In this document: piece after piece, positions 51,201 through 56,189 of the stretch
Layout of the letters: each line of letters opens with the position of its first letter
Position numbering within the stretch: position 1 is the first letter of the stretch
DNA from: Mariniblastus fucicola
Lineage (GTDB): Bacteria; Planctomycetota; Planctomycetia; Pirellulales; Pirellulaceae
Assembly (NCBI RefSeq): GCF_008087665.1
Contig: NZ_CP042912.1
Coordinates: 372,001 to 436,000 of the forward strand
Length of the DNA stretch: 64,000 nucleotides
Direction of reading: 5' to 3'
Made by a program: the position numbers and the translations under genes
Notes under the pieces: model-generated
Databases searched by the model: none
What the model saw: only the letters and a program-made list of their open reading frames with translations
Told to the model about the DNA's origin: nothing

Positions 51201-52216
51201 GAGGCCGGACCCACCGCGGGGTGGTTGTGTTGGACTTCCACTGCCCTGGCTGTCGCGTCCCAACCGGAAACTCGATTGAAGAACCCGTAGTCCCCGCTGG
51301 CAACATTCACGTCTTCAAAGCCCGCGAAGACGATCGTCTGTTTGGGACCGACAACCGTTTCGGTCTCACGGTTCTCTGTCGCCGTGATGTTTTGCTGGGA
51401 GGCATTCCAAAGGAACCTTCCAGTGTCAGGATCGAGCGCTGCACCGACAGGAGCTTTCACCAGCTCGAATTCAACGTCGGAAGCGTTCGTGTTTGGCGGA
51501 AGCAAGTCTGCATCGACGTTGACCGATGCATCGATTTGAACTTCCTGGTCTGGAATATTATCAATGGCGATTGGATTCAGTTCTGCGGTGACGACAACGT
51601 CATCCATCAATCCACCGAGTCCACGGCCTCCCGAGAACTTGCTGCGAAACTCAAGTCGACCTGCGGTCGATCCGCCATCGATCGGCAAGTCGATGCTGAC
51701 CGCTTGAAACTGCGTTGTGCTGTTGCCAGTTCCGTCGGCGGCAAGCGTCTCAACGACGTCGCCATTCCAGACGACTTCGATCGTGTTTTCGTTCAGGCTG
51801 GCTCCTGCTCGCGGCGAGTAGTCCAGTTCCACGGTCAGAGCGGCGGCCTGGATGTCGTCGATGTTGACGAAGATTCCGTTCTTGCCATCAAGCTCCAAAT
51901 GCTTTTGCCCTTCTGACGCCGGACCGACAGCGGGATGGTTGTTCTGGATTTCCACGGACCGGGCCGTGGCTGTGAATCCGGATACGTTCTGGAAGAAGGC
52001 AAATTGCCCAGCGGAGACGTTGGCGTCTTCGAATCCGGCTTGAAAGAGAACTTCGCCAGCATCGCCGTTGAGCATCATGCGTGGCTCAAGTTGATCGATC
52101 TGCAGATTCGTTTGCTGTGAGTTTGGCTGGAACTTGCGACGATGCGAATCGGAAGAGATCCGCGAAGATACAAAGATGGATCGGATCGCGTCGGAAACGG
52201 CTTTAAGAGCGCTCAT
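36272..52216 (-). CDS. Giant LEPR-x-LL protein with He_PIG, VCBS/FG-GAP, LamG, SdrD-B-like and RHS/YD repeats
   Basis: 5314 residues, uninterrupted. The planctomycete N-terminal motif LEPRMML is at 43-49. Two near-duplicate modules follow (from about 57 and 298; AGFEDxNV, HNHPAVGPAS, HLELDG). Then come He_PIG/cadherin-like repeats (about 480-910 and 1140-1280). Twenty calcium-site VCBS/FG-GAP motifs of the form DxNxDGxxD lie at about 1290-2370. A LamG-like domain is at about 2526-2716, two SdrD B-like domains (DTNGDGIQND) at about 2763-2963 and more He_PIG repeats to about 3600. An RHS region follows: entry near 3820, YD repeats 3986-4976, core GLIYLRARYYDTSTGRFISRDP near 5000. The last 250 or so residues are unique. 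No ordinary signal peptide is seen. A cell-surface or secreted role is expected; no function is known. Confidence 0.93.
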   Translation of the reverse strand: MSALKAVSDAIRSIFVSSRISSDSHRRKFQPNSQQTNLQIDQLEPRMMLNGDAGEVLFQAGFEDANVSAGQFAFFQNVSGFTATARSVEIQNNHPAVGPASEGQKHLELDGKNGIFVNIDDIQAAALTVELDYSPRAGASLNENTIEVVWNGDVVETLAADGTGNSTTQFQAVSIDLPIDGGSTAGRLEFRSKFSGGRGLGGLMDDVVVTAELNPIAIDNIPDQEVQIDASVNVDADLLPPNTNASDVEFELVKAPVGAALDPDTGRFLWNASQQNITATENRETETVVGPKQTIVFAGFEDVNVASGDYGFFNRVSGWDATARAVEVQHNHPAVGPASQGGQHLELDGRNGIARSFNTVEGDLYELTFDFSPRAGADAETNAIEILWDGNVIREISDDGTNNSSTNFRTVTVNLSQFSGDQTELQFRSKSRGTTPGFGGLIDNVRVTRRQVSTTTPDNPFEVIIRASDSTGRSDIEQFNITINETPIQQAPVFDPIQNRTIDELDSVAFNLTATDADTPNNELRYEAVRIPINATLDPVTGEFRWETNEFSGGYFFNIDVKVTDTDGLYDQKRFRIVVNEVNRDPSIEMINDLTIARDASLSIQTLANDPDRPNDTLVFSLTNSPTGATISDSGEISWTPSAAQLGSSDPFEFIVQVADGKGGQVSESFEVLIDNQTPVLDYIENREIDEQEPLEIRLTASDPNGNDDDLVFELIRGPVGSSLDPETGIFRWTPNEYAGAVDFFNIDVRVSDTEGLSDSQRFRVIVNESNVLPVLQSIEDMSIEAGQSISIQAVATDSDVPMDTLTFDLTSAPDGATVSDDGLIQWSPASRIAVGTFAFTVRVRDGNGGSAAESFNVTVGDATDTLTLFENDDFLSTQSREVVVGPDAKSLSFQFAPEFDTAANFVNDAFEVALVDINGQPLVHGFNSDREAFFNLTEGESAAVGVNTILAGDTVTLDLSHIAEGTVANLVFRLVNNDGDTQTKVTISNIETSASEIDTPLGASFANNRQTNSPVDFTLLQDVTESFTARFGQTSFNEQSDALFTNIALTNVGRIAVSGRILAVIKNLSDVQIAFIEPDGRLPDGRFYIDVTSETGQVAPGDTARTRDFQWLNEANEKFQFELTLLAEVNSAPTGFSSTPPTIVEAGSELSYTAIAIDPDEGQALRYNITRGNEAVSIDENSGVLSWNPTADNIGNNRITVRATDPFGLFTEQTFTVEVVESLQNRPPVFTTDPVVEATASSGFEITTLATGDNPNGVGVISGFQGPRIVTINSDDQTVSVHEGTGNERFDDETTYSTGEPEQTGNVIQGGYNVDVGLPSFINSTDVNDIFGLDQADFNGDGILDLASLTYHRSNVTRDGYFHNVVINFGDGDGGFGEPIIVEQFNFTAKLPFENFTVADLNGDGTADLVWSRYTQSFSGTPFFALYTILGNGDGTFQSTVETSEGSGISDFRVVDLDQDGNLDLVGRRQFVDDIGWLEGNGDGTFAEFVSLNSDPDDSYTFIRNDTSRGFQILDLDGDGDKDIVQARRGDRGIQVLTNDGSTNFIETDVIGAYPQGGFSYYQALQVADFTGDGFLDLFYTQYSDSHYYLVKGTADGFESEVQEATLNRQHYGAGNPAGSDRPIDIDGDGDLDLLIGSTIGSALGDSPDEARVLLNDGTGFFTDTGFFGAIDPNGQPNQDNQDNYGFVAGVLSGDYNRDGISDLVFYENGTGQYGVTAFKNVSVVLGTRPGEFAAGRTFDNGEPAAGDIEVVPGDFNNDGNIDLLTLGGGMIRLGNGDGTFAEPFQATPGRVGDHAVLTDFNNDGNLDIMMAAGGRGSGTIAGYHQVLLGNGDGTFEQSYLELTAAYQYGSAVARIADFNGDGYQDFMTKSGLYGVVETLLNDPADPGSFNLSYVIDLEANLGLAMDIGDFDEDGIVDFVNFERADNITRLQTYRGVGDGTFELVYEKVEPITSLELASHTGDVNKDGHLDLVTFSGNGNMVHLGNGDGTFQNPSFVYVDTPINLYGSKLTKLIDFNEDGNLDLVRVHGSEVVNINLGFGDGTFAKPERYNFASHYGDPQFADIDHDGHLDLIMRPSTASIFISRQLNVLYGSRDGLVDVLTVDLNGDGNEEVLAINEDNDRLKIFVGDNLGGLTRIKDVLVGRAPQTVAAADLDGDGTLELITANRAGSSISVLTGDLESGYAVVDFDVDGAPVDVEVSDIDGDGDQDVVVLDEFNNALWVFTGNGSTTLDAPVAVSLGDVASKFVLADANNDGTIDAVVTLPETNRVMIVGGIGFQPVDAPIYVSTESAPSDVAVVDLNDDGNVDLAITLPESNVLSVHYGLGNGQFARAQQIAVGDTPTRVTTADADEDGRVDLIVANSGDNTASVIFNRFDPNEVYRYDADAIDPDGDDLEYSVVDGPGGLFIDSTTGEVVWAASPDQVGQHTVTLEANDGNGGVATQQFIIDVQPSTENSAPLIATEPVATIGANESFEYQVNSIDDDNDSLRYRIIDGPEGATIDPVTGLLRWDGRTDAAIQLGYGGVYTQGNITIPADESLQPENISVEGWYNFHELTASNGRMTLIKQDYQANFGYGPFTYHLQMRGNQDLVLEFDYENGEGFEIVTPFVAETDRWYHFAFTFDDATREATIFVDGEAVASEIAPQSLHFTGFDSQVGQGISGFETYATIDNYRIWNVARSAAEIQEGLTRQYEDNDQIVLDYRFEDDNTISVRDHSSFENTGLLTPAGTRPTPVPGLANAGVHSFTIGVEDGRGGMTTQTFDVEIVAELRGEISGTIFDDTNGDGIQNDGTNAAAENGLGNWLVFLDDNDNQFADPDEIQTTTDADGNFQFAGLLPGDYPVRVAPVAGFESVELQNVNVAANTDSTIDVAASQLPPSQIQGQLQTEDGTSIGYWKVYADLNENGVRDADEPMSTTDRDGVFSIAGLDAGTYNLRADLPAGWVESADGGLEIDLSADTISTGNDIVVAPTNTSVTGGVHFVSTAPTTVEAREVFRYASVATGISDQAIAYDISLGPDGLSIDPNTGQVAWRPTIDQVGEQIVILRATAADGSIALQSFTVNVAAPNSVPAITSVAPASGFVGKAFVYDLVVQDAERDELSFAIVSAPTATTIDANGRLLWNPGSGDIGNVAFEIEVSHSAGNAVTQAFTVVVTNDSPATTPFIIVDPRSEVGLGQNYVAKVGGTDQLNRTLQWSLVSGPTGLNVEPDGSLRWTPGSADLGEQTIELLASNLDGETESFEFTLSVVGRPVIGAPVIESSPLSSAVIGNEYRYDLSVNDPDGDVLSFELVNAPQGMSIDASRGTIRWTPASDQLGESDVTIEVTDPYGASTTQTFTLKVTRAGGPPVIASTPTTEVNVGGSFLYSVVARDAEGDPLTYRLLEAPDGVSIAETTGEINWTPTAGQLGQQTIIIEVSDGFGGASTQAFSVLVGDGVVNLPPQIESEAPRFTSVGSDYQYQITANDPEGTTLSYSVSRGPAGLAVDENGLVSWTPVAGQTGQSVVTLVVTDAGGASSIESFELDVLAENRVPVTNSFAPAEHFAGEEFQYDLLVNDADSDPLQFELISGPDGATIDTFGRLRWATNNDLIGSHDFEVRVTDPRGGATTQSFTLEVVADSVAPILLLSDLNNEDGRNILPWQGPIRVFARATDNVGIASLTLTANGVDIPLDANGQAAFEFEDYIFNNINLVATAVDVNGNVTTKSIDVDFDYPEGWTGLGAEEIPTAAITSPAEAGTVVGFASIVGTANHENFGSYTLSYRHFDDSEFTTITTSDTAVVNGELGVWDTSLLRNDEYVLRLEVESGNGVMNVAEQNVGLAGELKLGNFQLQFTDMVVPVAGIPIQITRVYDTLQADVEGEFGYGWRLEFRDTNLQVGLPKSGLEDIGIYSAFRPGVKVYLNIPGEGRQGFTFNPDIRVLPGLGGDDLVVARPHFTPDPGVTATLSTGANGYLQVNERGELYGPGNIPYNPAAPNFGGSYELTTDSGIVYRINGATGLLDMATDRNGNALNFTDDGIESDGIGSLISIQRDNRNRITSIVDPAGESVDYEYSTVGDLVRVTDRNGNSVDYQYDATHFHFLSSISDPLGQEVLRTEYDDDGRLNRTFDVNGNELELSFDPENRLQEVTDQFGRTSFIEFDSLGNPVATTDGLGNRTVRTFDAFGNLTSTSNALGDTTTLVLDGRGNALQSTDPMGNVNSYTYNGFDQVSSMTDALGSTTRFEYDDRGNLIAATDAAGNTTTLVRDQQGNAIQTTDALGRTFLSDFDDLGRLVKMTSAEGIVQRFTHDANGQITISEVLGTDGETASTSSTTFDANGNPTSITDGEGGLSKFEYDQLGNLIRQIDPLGVETTSEFFADGTAKSETVAGLTIFDSELDESTGLLNRIEGFDGSITSFEFDAAGRPVTRFTSDSDNNAEPIQTDFIYDDIGRLVSANVGDEEIFNADFDANSAFNGLTGVQGDSTIAEKDALGNTTRQTINGNNLDFTYNELGQVTSVTNTSTGVFGYEYDAVGQLIRVTQSGNVVFEYSYNNDGLLSLTRDGEGFESTFAYNELGLISSTTDANGNTTRYEYDDAGRRTAVVRPDGSRLEDRFDSSGRLIESTNADGSELSFGFNDFGQITSRTDGDNNEVSIEYDEQGRRSRVFESFGEVAYSYDDQGRLLRRDDPTGGFIEYAYNGSGLIASVSTPGAQTEYTYDSQRRLETVVEDGDVLVTYSYDQFGRLFTTDRANGTTETISYDAFGFIKSIVTLDDSGVAVLSLVYTRDDRGLIVREVRDGMSTIEYSYDDRDQLILEQHFVAESPNFEISYSYDGNGNRLILNDSRSESIAYTYDSSDRLTETVQGSVTTAFQYDSNGNLILEFVDSNNQTQYDFNSLGRLVEVRRITNGITETTQYQYNVDGIRVSETVDGVQRYFIFDSNGQLPEVVETYDASGNTLSTTTFGVGLLAETRNGEQRFLHTDDIGSVRFVTSENGNDSQTIDYSGFGVSIEDLPTGIERGFLGEEMDASGGLIYLRARYYDTSTGRFISRDPVEGDPFQPATRYDYAYALNDPRNTIDPTGLTTLIEQIQTNQIRSSLIAIGLGQGLVSAIGIARGESIKFEGDTVTVTMKFLGLDDASVTIGLLQSDADLQTNRAGVALTIVLAESFGKSFSAREAQNKRRNNRQANAVLDNSRDHFGRASNAAVDEALQINALPSEFASVLSSFSFGDTTLYSPAFFGNSGAQFNGAFLSASLSAGISLGLTGRFKSLAETLGLSFDFSFGAQATIQGFGLGASVPFFNGGDTGVGASVIQRGNGPDISGSAEASIGISISIPFDEVTVRPDVGP
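45372..45396. repeat. GGTGGAATAGGCTTCCAGCC repeat arm read in frame inside the giant gene
   Basis: A single arm of the dispersed repeat family lies inside the coding sequence and encodes VGGIGFQPV on the gene's strand, near residue 2275, between two VCBS repeats (TNRVMI and DAPIYVSTES flank it). The frame is kept. No partner arm is nearby. Confidence 0.85.
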
Positions 52217-52494
52217 TAAAATCTGACTCGTATTAAATTGTCATTTTGTTTTGCGGCGTGACCGATCGACGGAGGGCCAACGGAATCCGACGGGAGGGAG
52301 AGTCGGGACAGGAATCGGCGTTTCCATCGTAGTGACAAATGAGCGATCTTCTTGCCACCAGATCGGCGTTTTGTTCGGCAAAAAGCGGAAAAAACCTATC
52401 ACGGAAAAATCGGAATTGAGTGAGAAAATGCCGAAATGTTGGTTTGTCGTGGACGTCGAGATGAAAGATTTCTCAGGGACGATACGGATCAGGA
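52217..52494. other. Intergenic region between the divergent giant gene and ubiA gene
   Basis: About 280 bases that must hold the promoters for the giant gene (minus strand) and the ubiA gene (plus strand). I see no repeat, tRNA or clear -35/-10 pair that I would commit to, and no supported short gene. Confidence 0.5.
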
Positions 52495-53601
52495 ATGGCC
52501 GCGTCACGCAAGTCTGGGAAAGGTGTCCATGTTTTCACCGTTGTTCGTTCCCAAATGGACCGGTTATCCTTTGCGGAATTGGTGGCAGCACATGGACATG
52601 TCGATTTGCAATCGCAGCTGGAAGTCTTGCCACCTTACCTCCAGTCGCAATCTTCAAAACCGCGAAGCAAGAACTTGCTAACTCAACTTAAAAAACTGCT
52701 GGAGATGATCCGCTTCAGCCACACGATCTTCGCGTTACCTTTTGCGTTACTCGCGGCGTTGATGGCTTGGGTGGCCCCGGTTGGTGATGCGCCGGAAGTA
52801 AAGTTCAACTGGTTTCACCTTGTTGGAATTTTGATTTGCATGATCGGTGCCAGAAGTGCCGCGATGGCGTTTAACCGATTGGTAGACCGAAAGATCGACG
52901 CGCTCAATCCGAGGACAGCGAAACGCCATCTGCCGGCGGGTGAGCTGAGTGTCGCTTCGGTGACGACTTTCACGATTGGATCGTCGTTGATCTACTTTCT
53001 TGGAATGATGCTGTTTCTTCCCAACTGGTTGCCGTTAGTACTTTCGGTTCCGGTGCTGCTGGTTCTGTTTGGCTACAGCTATACAAAACGCTTTACTCCA
53101 CTGGCACATTTTTGGCTGGGGCTGGCGTTGATGCTGGCTCCGATATGCGCTTGGGTTGCGATTCGCGGGCTGGTGGTGATGAACAATCCAGCCGACGTTA
53201 CCCCTGCGGTTTTGATTGGCCTGGCTGTTCTGTTTTGGGTGGCTGGCTTTGACATGATTTACGCCTGTCAGGACTTTGAATACGACAAGCAAAAAGGTCT
53301 CAAGAGCATCCCGGTGATGTTGGGCGTTTCAGGAGCCCTGCGTCTGGCAGCGGTTTGTCACGCGGTGATGATCGGACTGCTGGTGGCTTTGCCGCTGGCG
53401 TCAAAATTGATCGGCCCGGATTTGCAGCTAGGTGTCGTCTATTGGATTGGCGTTGCGGCAGTCGCGGGCTTGTTGATCTATGAACATTCTTTGGTGCGAC
53501 CAAATGACCTGGACCGTGTCAATCTTGCGTTTTTTAACGTCAATGCCGTGGTCAGTGTTGGGTTATTCGTGGTCGTGGCGATAGACTTGTTGGCGATCTG
53601 A
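52495..53601 (+). CDS. ubiA: UbiA-family prenyltransferase, MqnP-like
   Basis: Up to 368 residues of an integral membrane prenyltransferase. The conserved core starts around LLEMIRFSHTIFALPFALLA. Both aspartate-rich substrate motifs are present: NRLVDRKIDALNPRTAKRHL and the second, DMIYACQDFEYDKQKGLKSIP. About eight to nine hydrophobic segments follow. It should attach a polyprenyl chain to the aromatic headgroup in menaquinone synthesis; the 1,4-dihydroxy-6-naphthoate-type (MqnP) substrate is inferred from mqnE next door. The first 60 or so residues are not family-like; ATGs at 52555 and 52702 are alternative starts, the last cutting close to the first helix. Confidence 0.9.
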   Translation: MAASRKSGKGVHVFTVVRSQMDRLSFAELVAAHGHVDLQSQLEVLPPYLQSQSSKPRSKNLLTQLKKLLEMIRFSHTIFALPFALLAALMAWVAPVGDAPEVKFNWFHLVGILICMIGARSAAMAFNRLVDRKIDALNPRTAKRHLPAGELSVASVTTFTIGSSLIYFLGMMLFLPNWLPLVLSVPVLLVLFGYSYTKRFTPLAHFWLGLALMLAPICAWVAIRGLVVMNNPADVTPAVLIGLAVLFWVAGFDMIYACQDFEYDKQKGLKSIPVMLGVSGALRLAAVCHAVMIGLLVALPLASKLIGPDLQLGVVYWIGVAAVAGLLIYEHSLVRPNDLDRVNLAFFNVNAVVSVGLFVVVAIDLLAI

Positions 53602-53642
53602 TGTTGGAGCGGTTATTCGTTTGGCGTCGAAAAGGGGCAACG

Positions 53643-53692
53643 GCGTCCAGCCTTTGATCGCGGCGATGACAGGCTGAAAGTCTGGCTCTCCA
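53643..53692. repeat. Degenerate inverted pair between ubiA and mqnE
   Basis: GCGTCCAGCCTTTGATCG and CGATGACAGGCTGAAAGTC are partial reverse complements and resemble a decayed member of the GCTTCCAGCCTGTG repeat family. It lies in the 127-base gap between ubiA and mqnE. Confidence 0.5.
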
Positions 53693-53728
53693 AAAATGCA
53701 AGTTCTCCATAATCAAAACTGAATTCTC

Positions 53729-54874
53729 ATGATTCACACCGTTCATCCAAAACTGAATCCCATTCGCGAAAAAGTCGAAGCCGGCGAACGCCTGACGCTC
53801 GACGACGGTTTGCTGATGTACGATCCGGAAGTCCCCGTCAACGACCTGGGGCAGCTTGCCAATCTGGTTCGCGAACGCAAGAACGGCAACAAAGCCTACT
53901 ACAACATCAACACGCACCTCAACGCAACAAACGTCTGCGTTTACCGTTGTATCTTTTGTGCGTTCCGTAGCGATTTGCGTAGCGACAAAGGCTACGCGAT
54001 GAACGACGCACAGATTTTGGCTCGCGGAAAAGAAGCCGTCGAAAACGGATGTACCGAACTGCATGTTGTTGGTGGCTTGCATCACCAACGCAAGTTCGAG
54101 TGGTATCGCGATCTGTTGAAAATCATCCACGACGAGTATCCGAAACTGCATCTCAAAGCCTGGACTGCGGTCGAGATTAACTGGTTCGAGTTTCTGACGA
54201 AGCGGCCGACGGCTGAAATTCTGGAAGAGCTTCGCGAAGCAGGACTTGGCAGCATGCCTGGTGGTGGAGCAGAGATCTTTCATCCGGAAGTCCGCGATCA
54301 GATTTGCGAACACAAAGCCGACGGCAACAACTGGATCCACATTCACCGAACGGCTCACAATCTTGGTATCCGCACGAACTGCACGATGCTCTATGGACAT
54401 GTCGAAAAGCCACTGCATCGAATCGATCACCTGATGCGCTTGCGAGAGCTGCAGGACGAAACGGGCGGATTTCAGACCTTCATCCCGCTGGCCTTCCATC
54501 CAGAGAACACCGGGTTGGATCACATCAAGAAACCAAGTGCTGTCGAAGACTTGCGCACCATGGCGATAAGCCGTTTGATGCTGGACAACATCGACCACAT
54601 GAAGGCTTACTGGATCATGTTGGGCATCGGTACAGCGCAGACCGCTCTTTCTTACGGTGCTGATGACCTGGATGGAACCGTTCGGCATGAGCTGATCTAT
54701 CACGATGCGGGCGCAACGACGCCTGAGTTCCTCTCGGTTGAGAAGCTTGAGAACCTGATCCGCGAAGCCGGTCGCGAGCCTGTTGAACGCGACACGATCT
54801 ATCGTAAAGTCATCCGTAACAGCAGCGATCCCACGGACTGGCAGATCGGTGAAGAAGTCGAAGTCGCCGTTTAG
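53729..54874 (+). CDS. mqnE: Aminodeoxyfutalosine synthase (radical SAM)
   Basis: 381 residues of the radical SAM family. The cluster-binding Cys are C70, C74 and C77 (NVCVYRCIFCAF). Other MqnE marks are LHVVGGLHHQRKFEWYRDLL, LKAWTAVEINWFEFL, GGGAEIFHPEVRDQICEHK, FIPLAFHPENTGLDHI and SYGADDLDGTVRHELIYHDAG. The enzyme joins the chorismate-derived enolpyruvyl benzoate with an adenosyl radical, the second step of the futalosine menaquinone route. Identity as MqnE rather than MqnC rests on the AFHPENT and GADDLDGTV regions. Partner genes mqnA, mqnB, mqnC and mqnD are not in the window. Confidence 0.94.
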   Translation: MIHTVHPKLNPIREKVEAGERLTLDDGLLMYDPEVPVNDLGQLANLVRERKNGNKAYYNINTHLNATNVCVYRCIFCAFRSDLRSDKGYAMNDAQILARGKEAVENGCTELHVVGGLHHQRKFEWYRDLLKIIHDEYPKLHLKAWTAVEINWFEFLTKRPTAEILEELREAGLGSMPGGGAEIFHPEVRDQICEHKADGNNWIHIHRTAHNLGIRTNCTMLYGHVEKPLHRIDHLMRLRELQDETGGFQTFIPLAFHPENTGLDHIKKPSAVEDLRTMAISRLMLDNIDHMKAYWIMLGIGTAQTALSYGADDLDGTVRHELIYHDAGATTPEFLSVEKLENLIREAGREPVERDTIYRKVIRNSSDPTDWQIGEEVEVAV

Positions 54875-54966
54875 GTGCTTCGATTCGCTATTTGCGGAAA
54901 TGGTGAAATAGCCGGCACCAATGCGATCGAAGCTCTGCCGCGATCCAACAGATTTGCGCCAGCGCC

Positions 54967-56100
54967 ATGTTCGCAGGATCGTTTTTTCATGGAAGCACGA
55001 TGCCGCTGAAGAATCATTTCCGCCACCAACAGTATCTGGCTGATGAGCCGAAATCCGTTTGGCGATTTGAGGCCGCAGAGTTTCCCGCCCAGCAAGGCAG
55101 CGATGCTTTTGCGGATAGTCTCTCGACTTTTACCAAGTCCGTGGACGAGAACGTGGACGCCATCTGGTTTGTACACGGTACCTTTGCCGGCCACGATGTG
55201 CTGGGCTGGTTTGGTCAACTTGAACGCGTTATTCCGTCTGCCGGATCAGTGCTCAAGACGTTTGGCAAGAAACTGACCGATGCGATCGCCGGGGATTCGG
55301 GAAACTTTACGCACGCGTTTATCGATCATTTTCACACCCGGGCGGAATCGCGACGTTTCGTCTGGTCCGGGGAGAACACGCACTCGGGGCGCTGCAAGGC
55401 CGCGATCGAATTGCTGGACGAGTTGTTGCAGAGAGTCGGCGACGAGCCACGCGTCATGTTGTGGGGCCATAGCCATGCCGGAAACATTGCGGCTCTGATC
55501 ACGAATTTGATCGGCGCTGAGCCAGCGGTGCGAGACAGGTTTCTGGATCTCGCTGAGCCACTGTTTCCGGTACGCGACGATCGAGTGTGTGCTCTGCAAC
55601 GAGTACGTGCAGCTTTTGATACGGGCGCGGTTGAAGGTCTCAGGCTCGACATTGTTAACTTCGGTGCACCGGTTTGCTATGGCTGGGATTCCGCAGGCTA
55701 TCGTTCTCTGCGGCACATCGTCAATCATTCGCCTCAGGCGGAGCAGCCCGAGTGGCTTTCTCCGCTGTTCGGAACCGGAAAAAAGTTTGTTGAAAGTGCG
55801 CGGGGCGATCTGATTCAACTGTTGGGAATCACTGGTTCGGATTTTCTTCCCTGGTTACTGAACCGAACGACGCGGGCGGTGGAGATCGAACTGCATCGTT
55901 TTCTGGCACCGGACTATTCGAGGCGTGACTGGTGGCCGCGTGCGAAGCTGGGGATGCGTGTCGCAGACGAAGGAGAAACGGTGCTGGTCAAATACGACAA
56001 CCGGGATGGGTATGCGGCTCAGACTTTCGGCCATTCGGTCTATACCCGGCCGGAATGGCTGGGGTTCCATTTGGAACTGGTGGGGCAGATTTACCGATAG
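54967..56100 (+). CDS. Alpha/beta-hydrolase-fold protein of unknown substrate
   Basis: 377 residues; an ATG at 55000 (MPLKNHFRHQQYLADEPKSV) is an alternative start. The oxyanion region is WFVHGTFAGHDVLGWF, and the nucleophile elbow is MLWGHSHAGNIAALI, near residue 168, as in lipase-type hydrolases. NFGAPVCYGWD resembles the fold's post-elbow strand in class-3-type lipases. A final HRFLAPDYSRRD may hold the catalytic His, but the acid is not clear. No signal peptide is visible. It follows mqnE by 92 bases on the same strand, so co-transcription is possible without a link in function. Confidence 0.78.
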   Translation: MFAGSFFHGSTMPLKNHFRHQQYLADEPKSVWRFEAAEFPAQQGSDAFADSLSTFTKSVDENVDAIWFVHGTFAGHDVLGWFGQLERVIPSAGSVLKTFGKKLTDAIAGDSGNFTHAFIDHFHTRAESRRFVWSGENTHSGRCKAAIELLDELLQRVGDEPRVMLWGHSHAGNIAALITNLIGAEPAVRDRFLDLAEPLFPVRDDRVCALQRVRAAFDTGAVEGLRLDIVNFGAPVCYGWDSAGYRSLRHIVNHSPQAEQPEWLSPLFGTGKKFVESARGDLIQLLGITGSDFLPWLLNRTTRAVEIELHRFLAPDYSRRDWWPRAKLGMRVADEGETVLVKYDNRDGYAAQTFGHSVYTRPEWLGFHLELVGQIYR

Positions 56101-56189
56101 GAGTTGAGCTTGCATTTGTGCTTTGGTGGCTCGGCTTCCGGTAAATCCGGCTACGGATCACCGTCTGAGCCTGCTAACATGGAAGTGCA

